A stretch of DNA of 64,000 nt from Robertkochia aurantiaca (GTDB lineage: Bacteria > Bacteroidota > Bacteroidia > Flavobacteriales > Flavobacteriaceae), in assembly GCF_020166495.1 (NCBI RefSeq), contig NZ_JAINZS010000002.1, positions 124,001 to 188,000 of the forward strand. Reading direction: 5' to 3'. Both the position numbers and the translations under genes were made by a program. Under the pieces are notes generated by a model. It was not told where the DNA came from and searched no databases. It saw only the letters and a list, made by a program, of their open reading frames with translations. Below, in pieces: positions 8,839 through 17,506 of this stretch (its first letter is position 1; each line of letters begins with the position of its first letter).

Positions 8839-10950
8839 CTATTCACCGTTAATTTGATTGTTCTTTTTCAGATAGTAGTCATAGGTAGCGAACTGAGATC
8901 TCACAGGCGCTTTGGCATTCTTCCTGTAGGTATTATCCTGCTTCTCGTTAAAGATCCTGGCCTTAACATTATCCTGCCAGCAAATCTCGAATGTTTCCAG
9001 GAGCTCCTTCCTGATGTCGGTATCGTATATCGGACACCCCACTTCTACCCGGTAATCGAGATTTCTTGTCATCCAGTCTGCTGAGGAAATGTAAACCTTG
9101 GGATCATCATTATTACAAAACACAAAGAGGCGTGTATGTTCGAGAAACCGGTCAACCACGCTTATGGCTTCGATATTTTCACTCATTCCCTGTATGCCGG
9201 GTATAAGACAGCATACACCTCTTACGATCATCTGAATTTTCACTCCGTTACGGCTGGCCTCATAAAGAGCATCGACCATACCATAGTTCGTAATGGCATT
9301 CATTTTGACCTTTATATAAGCAGGCTTCCCCGCCCGGGCATTCTCTATCTCCTTTCTGATCAGCTTTTTAAACGTACTCTTGGTGTAATGGGGCGAAACG
9401 ATCAGGTGTTTGTATTTGTTGATCTTATAACTGGTCTCGAAATAATCGAAAACCTTTTTAAGATCTTTCAATATTGACTGATGAGAGGTGAATAAGGTAT
9501 AGTCGGTATAGATCCTCGCAGTGGTTTCATTAAAGTTACCGGTGCTAATAAAACCATAACGCTTGATTTTACCCTCTTCCTCTCTTTCAACCAGGCAGAT
9601 CTTGCTATGAACTTTCAGTCCGGGTATTCCAAAAATGAGCTTGACCCCTTCAGCCTGCAATTGTTCGGCATACTCGATATTGGCTTCTTCGTCAAAGCGG
9701 GCCTGCAGTTCTATCTGTACGGTGACCTCTTTCCCGTTTTTAACCGCATTGATCAGGGAGCTTGCGACCTGTGAATTGTTAGCCAGTCGGTAAACGGTCA
9801 GTTTGATCGAACGAACCTTGGGATCAAGGGCGGCTTCTCTCAGGAATTTGATGACATACGAGAACGAATGGTAGGGAGCATATTGCAGGTAGTCTTTCTC
9901 TGCGATACGTTCAAAAATGCTTCCTTCAAGATTCAGGTTTTTAACAGCCAGCGGCGGAAAAGGCTCATAAAGCAAATCCGTACGTCCCAGGCTGGGAAAT
10001 TTCATATAATCCCTTCGGTTATGGTAACGTCCGCCAGGAATAACGCTGTCATTATTATCAATACCCAGTTTATTGATCAGGTACTGAAGTGTATCTTTTT
10101 CGATGGTCTTATCGTATACAAAACGTACCGGCTCACTGATCTGCCGGCCCTTGACACTGCTTGATATCTTTTCGATGAAACTTTTACTCAGGTCACTGTC
10201 TATATCCAGTTCAGCATCTCTGGTGATCTTGATCATATGTGCAGAAACCGATTCGTAATTGAATATGCTGAAAATATTGCCCAGACAATAGCGAATCAGG
10301 TCATCGAGCATAATGATATAGTTCTTCCCATCATTACTGGGCAGTTCCACGAATCTGTCGATAGTACGCGGAATTTCTACCAAGGCATAGCGTTTGAGCT
10401 TTTCAGGGGATTTGATCAGCTTTTTGATTCCGGTGAGTTCCTGCTCCGGCTTCATGACCATTTTTACCGCCAGGTAGGCTGCACTGTCTTTAAGGTTGGG
10501 GATTTCTGTAAGGTCGTTCAGCATGATGGTCGCAAGTGCCGGACTTACCTTATTGAGAAAAAAATCTTTGATGTAGGCGCCCTGTCCGCTGTCGACCTCT
10601 GTTTCATCAATAATAAATATCCCTTCCTTTTGAAGTTCCTTTTTGATCGACCCCAATATCTTCAGACTCTCGGTTTGCTGGTCGATAACGATACGGGTGA
10701 TATCCTCCATCAGATCCTTGGCCTTGGCCCCGCCAAGTACACTTTTACCTGTTTTACCCGAAAGAGCAATGCGTTTCACCGTTGCATAACGCACCTTAAA
10801 AAATTCGTCGAGATTATTTGAAAAGATACCCAGAAAACGCAGTCGTTCGATAAGGGGGACCGAATGATCTTCTGCTTCCTGCAATACCCTTGCATTAAAG
10901 TTCAGCCAGCTGATCTCCCGGTTGATATATTGATTTTTAACTTTATCCAT
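8839..10950 (-). CDS. ppk1: Polyphosphate kinase 1
   Basis: 703 residues, the usual length. The N-terminal part begins NREISWLNFNARVLQEAED, and the two phospholipase D-like domains carry the catalytic histidine region IPGLKVHSKICLV, YGFISTGNFNETTARIYTD, and a C-terminal SSADWMTRNLDYRVEVGCPI. The enzyme polymerises the terminal phosphate of ATP into polyphosphate. It sits between sixA (no gap upstream) and ppx (3-base gap), forming a synthesis-and-breakdown operon. Confidence 0.96.
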   Translation of the reverse strand: MDKVKNQYINREISWLNFNARVLQEAEDHSVPLIERLRFLGIFSNNLDEFFKVRYATVKRIALSGKTGKSVLGGAKAKDLMEDITRIVIDQQTESLKILGSIKKELQKEGIFIIDETEVDSGQGAYIKDFFLNKVSPALATIMLNDLTEIPNLKDSAAYLAVKMVMKPEQELTGIKKLIKSPEKLKRYALVEIPRTIDRFVELPSNDGKNYIIMLDDLIRYCLGNIFSIFNYESVSAHMIKITRDAELDIDSDLSKSFIEKISSSVKGRQISEPVRFVYDKTIEKDTLQYLINKLGIDNNDSVIPGGRYHNRRDYMKFPSLGRTDLLYEPFPPLAVKNLNLEGSIFERIAEKDYLQYAPYHSFSYVIKFLREAALDPKVRSIKLTVYRLANNSQVASSLINAVKNGKEVTVQIELQARFDEEANIEYAEQLQAEGVKLIFGIPGLKVHSKICLVEREEEGKIKRYGFISTGNFNETTARIYTDYTLFTSHQSILKDLKKVFDYFETSYKINKYKHLIVSPHYTKSTFKKLIRKEIENARAGKPAYIKVKMNAITNYGMVDALYEASRNGVKIQMIVRGVCCLIPGIQGMSENIEAISVVDRFLEHTRLFVFCNNDDPKVYISSADWMTRNLDYRVEVGCPIYDTDIRKELLETFEICWQDNVKARIFNEKQDNTYRKNAKAPVRSQFATYDYYLKKNNQINGE

Positions 10951-11445
10951 TTAAGATTTCAGGTTTTTTGGAAATTCCACGATCTCAGAAACCCCTTTAC
11001 TCACAGACTGCCAATTGTCTTCCTCAAAAATAATATGTACGAGTCCCGCAGTAGGCAAATTATGAATATACTCTGACCCCAACTCATTGCTCACAGCCGT
11101 AAAGGCATGATTATGACCGAAGATCATCACGTGATCGTAAGAATTATCAAGCGAATTTATGAAATCCATTACTGACCTCCCTCCAAAATCGTAAAGATGT
11201 TTTGTAATAGTAAGCTTTTCAAACGGTACCTGCAGTGTTCTCATAAAGATCATGCAGGTATGGAGGGCTCTGTTGGCTGGACTTGAAAATACGGCATCAG
11301 GTAACTTTAAACGACCGGCAACGGCGGCTGCCACAAGATGGGCATCGCTTACCCCCCGCTCTTTCAGAGGTCGATCTTTATCATCGACTTCATAGTCCCA
11401 TGATGATTTCGCATGACGTATCAAAGTAATTCTTTTGACGCTCAT
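10951..11445 (-). CDS. sixA: SixA-type phosphohistidine phosphatase
   Basis: 164 residues of the histidine phosphatase superfamily. The catalytic RHG-type motif is present as LIRHAKSSW at residues 8-16, with the second catalytic His in IFGHNHAF. It retains the SixA pattern with DRPLKERG after the first motif. Such proteins remove phosphate from phosphohistidine. It is the first gene of the sixA-ppk1-ppx operon; a link to the phosphohistidine intermediate of polyphosphate kinase is possible but not shown. Confidence 0.85.
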   Translation of the reverse strand: MSVKRITLIRHAKSSWDYEVDDKDRPLKERGVSDAHLVAAAVAGRLKLPDAVFSSPANRALHTCMIFMRTLQVPFEKLTITKHLYDFGGRSVMDFINSLDNSYDHVMIFGHNHAFTAVSNELGSEYIHNLPTAGLVHIIFEEDNWQSVSKGVSEIVEFPKNLKS

Positions 11446-11763
11446 TTTTAACGTTTTAAAGACGATTTAAATAAGGATACTATTTATATTTGCGCCCGGT
11501 AAAAACAGCACAAACAGAAGAGGTGATAATCCCTGTAATTATCGCTATTGGAGCATTAAAGTTAAAATGTTTATTAACGATAAAAAATACTTTTAAACAA
11601 TTTTTTTTTGTGAGAAATCACATCATTTAGTTGCTTTGCATCAGATTCATAGTCGAACAAGTTGCAAGCTTATTACCCCCTCTGTTTTATTATAGTCTGG
11701 CACTAAGCCCCAATCGCCTGACAACCACTTTTGTAAGGTAATTTTTACCCTAAACGCTTGTAT
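11446..11763. other. 318-bp divergent intergenic region between sixA and the adhesin operon
   Basis: AT-rich, with no open frame I would call a gene. It must hold promoters for both directions. On the plus strand an exact TAnnTTTG match, TATATTTG, lies at 11485-11492, and a second candidate promoter at 11608-11638. Only an AT-rich stretch with no clear -7 box was seen for sixA. No terminator-like hairpin was found. Confidence 0.5.
11608..11638 (+). promoter_or_regulatory. Candidate promoter of the adhesin/PorP/OmpA operon
   Basis: TTG at the end of a T-tract (11608-11610), a 20-base spacer, then TTGCTTTG (11631-11638), one mismatch to TAnnTTTG. It lies about 125 bases before the ATG at 11764. 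An alternative -7 box is at 11485-11492. Confidence 0.35.
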
Positions 11764-14700
11764 ATGATAGGAAAACTACGCTGCTCACTTGTAATGATGA
11801 TAGTATGGCAGTTGACGGGGTTCGGGCAGGAAATTCGTTTCGACGGAGATAACTGTGCCCCGGGGGGTGCCACTGAATGGGGAACACCACATCACGTTGA
11901 TACCGATATAAATGGAGACGGATACGGCGACCCGGATACCACTCCGGGGTCTGCAGACGTATTGCATTTCTGGAGCTTCAGAAATACCGAGTATCTCTAC
12001 CTGGCTTTTGAACGAGTTCAAAAAGGAAACTCATACTTTTCTTTCTACCTTAACACCGATTGCAATACTTCCACCGGAGATCCTTCCAGAGACGGTGCAG
12101 ATATAGCCGTTGCTTTTGACATCAAGCCAAACGGAAACAAACAGGAAATCACCGATAACCTTATTTACCGTTGGAACGGTAGCTCATTTGAAAGCACCGG
12201 CCTTACTTTTGAAGCCAAGATCGGTAAAGAATCATGCACCGGAGATCTCGGTAAATTTTTCGAACTAAGACTGCCTCTGTCAGATATCTTTGATGTTTGT
12301 AATGAGACCAATCCCGGTTGTAGTTCCCTTGCTATAAATTTGGGGAGTGCCCAGGCTGGCGGTTCACCGAATTCTGCCCTGAAAGATCTCTTCGACTTAC
12401 CCGCCAATATTGGAATCAATTCAGTTCCCACTCCGGTAATTACGGCCGGCACCGTATTTTGCGTCAATACAGAGGTAACTTTCGACGGCTCTGCTTCTCA
12501 ACCTTCTGACTTGTCAAGAAGTATTACCGACGATGCAGATTTTATCGAAAGTTTCGAATGGGACCTGGATTATGATGGCAGCAATTTTGTCACTCGGGCT
12601 ACGGGAGCTATTGTTAATCAAACCTTTACCGAGACAGGAAACAAGCTCATAGCTCTAAGGGTTACAGACCGTTTTGGTTGTTCTCGTATGACCACCCTCA
12701 ACCTGGATGTATACAATAAGCCTGAAGCTGCTTTTGAAGTAAATAAAGATCCTGATTGTGATATGCAGTTCAGCTTTGATGCTTCAAATTCGACCGATGC
12801 TTCTGGCGGAAATAACCTGGACACCTATGAATGGGATTTCAATTATGACGGAACCTTCACAGTTGACGCCTCCGGCAGCACCACCACATACACCTACCCG
12901 GAATGCGGAGAATTTACAGTGGCCCTGCGGGTAACCGATAACGGCTCACCGGGAGAATGTTCACAGGCGATCACCACACAAACAATTGTCACTAACGATA
13001 ATCAGGCTCCCGATTTCGAGGTTCCCGGACAGATTGAAGTCACCAATCAGCAGGAAGCCGAAAACCTGGCTGTAACAGGCGAACCCTCAAATATTACCGA
13101 CAACTGCGGAAATATTGAGGTAGGTTATCAGGATAAGAAGAAATTAGATAAGTGCGGTGCAGGAAGCATTACGAGAACCTGGACGGTAAGTGACGCCTGT
13201 GGAAATACCACAGAAAAAGAACAGATCATCCTGGTTTCCGGTGATGAAAATGTTATAGAACTAACGGCTCCTGCCGATATCACCTTGTCTTGTCCGGGAG
13301 AGTACCTGCCTTGCATGGATTTCGAAAATGTAGCAGACCCCACCCAGATACCTTTGCTGAACAAAAAGGTCATCGTAACAGCAGGAACTGAAGACAATAG
13401 TTTTATGCCGGGAATCTTCCCTTCATCCAGTCCGACCTCAGCCGACCCTGATCTGGGCACGCCTCATCAGGATTTTAACGGCCCGGGAATTGGAGAAGGA
13501 GGAGCTTCAGGAAGCATTTATGCAAACTTCAGACCCAGAAATGACATCCTGATCGTTCAGAATCCCGCCAGTAATTACCCGAATGACCTGAATCTCGACG
13601 GAGTATACCTGTCTTTCGACTTTTCTGAGTTTGACGGGGTCAACCTGGCCTCTGTATCACTCCTGGACATTGAACCCAGTCACAACAGACATCTGGAATT
13701 GTATGACAGTAACGGAGACCTTGTCGGTAACCTGCCTATTCCTCCTGCAGGAGATAATGGTGCTGTCACTATAGATCTTACCGGAAACAATAATATCTAC
13801 ACCCTAAAAGTGGTATTGAGCGGATCTGGAGCCGTTACAGGCATCTGTTTTAATAACAACATCCTGCCAGAGGAAGAACCTGAGGTGAATTTTACGTGTA
13901 ATGCACCCGTAGGGACTTATTATGAAGATGAGTGGGTACAAAACGAATGCGGGGTTCAACAGATAAACCGTACCTGGTATGCGGTTGACGAAAACGGAAA
14001 AATTGTTTCAGACACCCAGCAGATCACTTTCATTGACCAGGAAGCCCCTGTATTTGCCGAAGATCTGCCAGAGAACATCACCGTTACCTGCGATGAAATC
14101 CCTGATGCTGCGGTCTTGACTGCTACTGACAATTGTTCAGGAACTGTTGATGTTACTTTCGAGGAAACCATCGATGAAGATGCAGCGTGCAGCGAAACCG
14201 CCACCATCACCAGAACCTGGACGGCCACCGACTGTGCCGGGAATACCGCCACTCATGTACAGACCATTGAAGTCACAGATGAGGAAGCTCCGGTATTTAC
14301 AGAAGATTTGCCTGCAGACGCCTCCGTAAGTTGCGGAAGCATTCCTGAAGCAGCGGTTTTAACTGCTACCGACAATTGCTCAGGCAGCATTGATGTTACT
14401 TTCGAGGAAACCATCGTTGAAGATACAGCGTGCAGCGAAACCGCCACCATCACCAGAACCTGGACGGCCACCGACTGTGCCGGGAATACCGTCACTCATG
14501 TACAGACCATCAAGGTTACAGATGAGGAAGCTCCCGTATTTACAGAAGATTTGCCTGCAGACGCCTCCGTAAGTTGCGGAAGCATTCCTGAAGCAGCGGT
14601 TTTAACGGCTACCGACAATTGTTCAGGCAGCATTGATGTTACTTTCGAGGAAACCATCGTTGAAGATGCAGCGTGCAGCGAAACCGCCACCATCACCAGA

Positions 14701-16551
14701 ACATGGACGGCCACCGACTGTGCCGGGAATACCGCCACTCATGTACAGACCATCGAGGTTACAGATGAGGAAGCTCCCGTATTTACAGAAGATTTGCCTG
14801 CAGACGCCTCCGTAAGTTGCGGAAGCATTCCTGAAGCAGCGGTTTTAACGGCTACCGACAATTGTTCAGGCAGCGTTGATGTTACTTTCGAGGAAACCAT
14901 CGTTGAAGATGCAGCGTGCAGCGAAACCGCCACCATCACCAGAACCTGGACGGCCACCGACTGCGCCGGGAATACCGCCACTCATGTACAAACCATCGAG
15001 GTTACAGATGAGGAAGCTCCGGTATTTACAGAAGATTTGCCGGCAGACGCCTCTGTAAGTTGCGGAAGCATTCCTGAGGCTGCGGTTTTAACCGCTACCG
15101 ACAATTGCTCAGGCAGCATTGATGTTACTTTCGAAGAAACTACTCAGGCCAGTAACGAATGTGAAGGGTTATCGACCATCACCAGAACCTGGACGGCCAC
15201 CGACTGCGCCGGGAATACCGCCACTCATGTACAGACCATCGAGGTTACAGATGAGGAAGCTCCGGTATTTACAGAAGATTTGCCGGCAGACGCCTCTGTT
15301 AGTTGCGGAAGCATTCCTGAAGCTGCGGTTTTAACTGCTACCGACAATTGCTCAGGCAGCATTGATGTTACTTTCGAAGAAACTACTCAGGCCAGCAGCG
15401 AATGCGAAGGGTTATCGACCATCACCAGAACCTGGACGGCCACCGACTGTACCGGGAATACCGCCACTCATGTACAGACCATCGAGGTCACAGATGAGGA
15501 AGCTCCGGTATTTTTGGAGTCCCTCCCTGACGATATCGTAATTAGCTGCGGTGAAATTCCTGCGGCTCCTGTTCTGACCGCCTTCGACGATTGCAGTGGA
15601 AATGTAGAGGTGAATTTCAATGAAATCCGATCAGACAATGATAATTCCTGTGAAGAGGTGATTATAACCAGAACCTGGAGCGCTTCAGATTGCAATGGGA
15701 ATACAGTTACACACACCCAACAGGTGACTATCTCAGACGAGGAAGCACCCGTATTGCAAAGCGAGATAGATCAGAACATCATGGTTAGCTGTGATGCAAT
15801 TCCTGAAGTTCCTGAGGTGGTCTTTACAGACAATTGCAGCGCAGAAGTAGCTATCGCGTTTGAAGAGATCGTACACACCGATATTCCGGGTAATGACTAC
15901 GATATAGAAAGGATCTGGACTGCTTCTGACAACTGCGGAAACACTACTGTTTTCATACAGGAGATCTTCGTTATGGGCAGCACACCCGAGCTACCCACAA
16001 GAGACTTAAGAATTTGTCCTGAGGATGGACCTGTCGATCTGTTCTCCGAAGTTGATGATCTGCCTGCCTCCGGAGGAAGCTGGGAATCAGTAGACGGAAA
16101 TGCCATGCTGAACGGCTCCGAGTTTGATCCAACCGAATTGAATCCCGGACTCTACCGGTTCCTATATACAACCCTTGACGGTAATTGCCGTGTAACGGTA
16201 CCGGTGAATGTTACAGTTCGGGGCGATTGTGTGGTACTTCCGTGTACCTCTGAGAAAGACATCTTTATTTCCAAAGCGATCACTCCCAACGGCGATGGTC
16301 ATAACGACTTCTTCGAGGTAAGGGGTATCAGTGAACAATGTGGTTTCAAAATTTCGGTTATGGTTTTCAATCGCTGGGGAGATAAAGTTTTTGAATCGGC
16401 GAATTACAAAAATAATTGGGATGGTTCCACTACGGGTATGATAGGCGGGTCCTCACATCTTCCGGCAGGCACCTATTATTATATCGTGAAACTGGCTGAA
16501 AGCGGCCTGGATCCCTTTACCGGATATATCTATCTCGGAACAGCCAACTAA
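11764..16551 (+). CDS. Large secreted repeat protein with PKD and HYR-like domains and a T9SS type B sorting domain
   Basis: 1595 residues from the ATG at 11764. An N-terminal signal peptide (GKLRCSLVMMIVWQLTGFGQ) is followed by an Asp/Asn/Gly-rich domain with NTDINGDGYGDPDTT, a likely calcium-binding pattern. Next come PKD-like domains near residues 220-410 (SFEWDLDYDG, TYEWDFNYDG), then a HYR-type segment. Six 81-residue repeats span roughly residues 759-1244, each with two cysteines in the TATDNCSG and TATDCAGN positions, followed by two more divergent copies. The C-terminus matches the gliding-motility-associated (CHU_C) type B sorting domain: AITPNGDGHNDFFEVRG, VFNRWGDKVFES, NNWDGS and LPAGTYYYIVKL. 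It should be exported by type IX secretion and displayed as an adhesin or matrix protein. The porP/sprF gene follows after 9 bases. Confidence 0.9.
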   Translation: MIGKLRCSLVMMIVWQLTGFGQEIRFDGDNCAPGGATEWGTPHHVDTDINGDGYGDPDTTPGSADVLHFWSFRNTEYLYLAFERVQKGNSYFSFYLNTDCNTSTGDPSRDGADIAVAFDIKPNGNKQEITDNLIYRWNGSSFESTGLTFEAKIGKESCTGDLGKFFELRLPLSDIFDVCNETNPGCSSLAINLGSAQAGGSPNSALKDLFDLPANIGINSVPTPVITAGTVFCVNTEVTFDGSASQPSDLSRSITDDADFIESFEWDLDYDGSNFVTRATGAIVNQTFTETGNKLIALRVTDRFGCSRMTTLNLDVYNKPEAAFEVNKDPDCDMQFSFDASNSTDASGGNNLDTYEWDFNYDGTFTVDASGSTTTYTYPECGEFTVALRVTDNGSPGECSQAITTQTIVTNDNQAPDFEVPGQIEVTNQQEAENLAVTGEPSNITDNCGNIEVGYQDKKKLDKCGAGSITRTWTVSDACGNTTEKEQIILVSGDENVIELTAPADITLSCPGEYLPCMDFENVADPTQIPLLNKKVIVTAGTEDNSFMPGIFPSSSPTSADPDLGTPHQDFNGPGIGEGGASGSIYANFRPRNDILIVQNPASNYPNDLNLDGVYLSFDFSEFDGVNLASVSLLDIEPSHNRHLELYDSNGDLVGNLPIPPAGDNGAVTIDLTGNNNIYTLKVVLSGSGAVTGICFNNNILPEEEPEVNFTCNAPVGTYYEDEWVQNECGVQQINRTWYAVDENGKIVSDTQQITFIDQEAPVFAEDLPENITVTCDEIPDAAVLTATDNCSGTVDVTFEETIDEDAACSETATITRTWTATDCAGNTATHVQTIEVTDEEAPVFTEDLPADASVSCGSIPEAAVLTATDNCSGSIDVTFEETIVEDTACSETATITRTWTATDCAGNTVTHVQTIKVTDEEAPVFTEDLPADASVSCGSIPEAAVLTATDNCSGSIDVTFEETIVEDAACSETATITRTWTATDCAGNTATHVQTIEVTDEEAPVFTEDLPADASVSCGSIPEAAVLTATDNCSGSVDVTFEETIVEDAACSETATITRTWTATDCAGNTATHVQTIEVTDEEAPVFTEDLPADASVSCGSIPEAAVLTATDNCSGSIDVTFEETTQASNECEGLSTITRTWTATDCAGNTATHVQTIEVTDEEAPVFTEDLPADASVSCGSIPEAAVLTATDNCSGSIDVTFEETTQASSECEGLSTITRTWTATDCTGNTATHVQTIEVTDEEAPVFLESLPDDIVISCGEIPAAPVLTAFDDCSGNVEVNFNEIRSDNDNSCEEVIITRTWSASDCNGNTVTHTQQVTISDEEAPVLQSEIDQNIMVSCDAIPEVPEVVFTDNCSAEVAIAFEEIVHTDIPGNDYDIERIWTASDNCGNTTVFIQEIFVMGSTPELPTRDLRICPEDGPVDLFSEVDDLPASGGSWESVDGNAMLNGSEFDPTELNPGLYRFLYTTLDGNCRVTVPVNVTVRGDCVVLPCTSEKDIFISKAITPNGDGHNDFFEVRGISEQCGFKISVMVFNRWGDKVFESANYKNNWDGSTTGMIGGSSHLPAGTYYYIVKLAESGLDPFTGYIYLGTAN
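14038..15495 (+). repeat. Six tandem 243-bp coding repeats inside the adhesin gene
   Basis: Units begin at 14038, 14281, 14524, 14767, 15010 and 15253, exactly 243 bases (81 codons) apart. Units 2-4 are nearly identical at the DNA level. Units 5 and 6 share a variant block (TQAS-ECEGLS) of the same length, and unit 1 is more divergent. Two further degenerate copies follow to about 15975. The lack of any length change keeps the frame intact. Confidence 0.95.
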
Positions 16552-16560
16552 TACCATGTT

Positions 16561-17496
16561 ATGATAAAAAGAAACTACACATATATAGCGACGATCGTAC
16601 TGCTTTTCTCGGCCTTTTGGTCATGGGGGCAGCAACTACCTCAGTTCACCCAATACATGTACAATACGATAGCTATTAATCCAGCCTATGCAGGAAGCAG
16701 GGAATCTCTGAGTTTTGTAGGCTTGCACCGCAGCCAATGGAGCGGTTTCGGAGGTGGTCCGCAGACACTCACCGCTTCTGTGCACTCTCCTCTTAGAAAT
16801 GACCGTATCGGTTTGGGGATGTCGGTTATAAATGATCAATTGGGATATGAAAACTTCTCATATGTTTATGCTGATTTCTCATATACCATCCCTACCGGTG
16901 ATGTTTCCAAATTATCTTTCGGGATTAAAGGTGGTGTTACTCAGTTCAGGCTCGACCAGGAATTTCTCACCGACCCCTCTATCGTCAATGACCCGTTCTT
17001 TACCGACATCTCCAATCGGGTAAGTCCGAATATCGGAGCAGGGGTATACTGGCACTCTTACCGCTGGTACATAGGCCTGTCATCTCCGAGGATTCTGAAT
17101 ACAGATTATAATAAAGGACGTGGAGCCGAGCAGGAATTTATCGCTGCTGAAAGACAGAGCTACTATCTGACAGGAGGCCTGGTCATCGATATGGGAACCG
17201 ATGTGAAGTTCAAACCTGCGTTTCTGATAAAGGCAACCAACGGAGCTGACCCTTCATACGACACTACGTTGAATTTCCTTTTCTACGAAAAACTATGGCT
17301 GGGAGCATCTTATCGTTTTGATGATTCCATAGGGGGTATTGCAGATTTTCAGATCACAGAGCAGTTGCGCCTGGGGTATGCATACGACTACCCCATCTCT
17401 GATATCAGACCCTACAACTCAGGTACACATGAGATCTTTCTGTTATTTGACCTGAAACTGGCAAATCCGAAATTCAAATCGCCCCGGTACTTTTAA
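16561..17496 (+). CDS. Type IX secretion membrane protein, PorP/SprF family
   Basis: 311 residues with a signal peptide ending near SWGQQ and the strongly conserved PorP/SprF opening QFTQYMYNTIAINPAYAGSR, followed by LSFVGLHRSQWSGFGGGPQT. The rest is alternating beta-strand sequence ending in an aromatic residue (SPRYF), as in outer-membrane barrels. SprF-type proteins are needed for secretion or anchoring of partner proteins carrying type B sorting domains. The gene lies 9 bases after such a partner and is followed almost at once by a PorE-like OmpA protein, so the three probably work as one unit. Confidence 0.93.
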   Translation: MIKRNYTYIATIVLLFSAFWSWGQQLPQFTQYMYNTIAINPAYAGSRESLSFVGLHRSQWSGFGGGPQTLTASVHSPLRNDRIGLGMSVINDQLGYENFSYVYADFSYTIPTGDVSKLSFGIKGGVTQFRLDQEFLTDPSIVNDPFFTDISNRVSPNIGAGVYWHSYRWYIGLSSPRILNTDYNKGRGAEQEFIAAERQSYYLTGGLVIDMGTDVKFKPAFLIKATNGADPSYDTTLNFLFYEKLWLGASYRFDDSIGGIADFQITEQLRLGYAYDYPISDIRPYNSGTHEIFLLFDLKLANPKFKSPRYF

Positions 17497-17506
17497 AGAA
17501 TTGAAA

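Noticed and set aside
10237-10821. Plus-strand open frame of 194 codons inside ppk1
   Set aside because: It is a shadow frame opposite the well-supported ppk1 coding sequence, with no domain and no promoter.
14038-15495. CRISPR-like array (regular 243-bp repeats)
   Set aside because: Repeats are in-frame coding units of the adhesin, far longer than CRISPR repeats, and without spacers.
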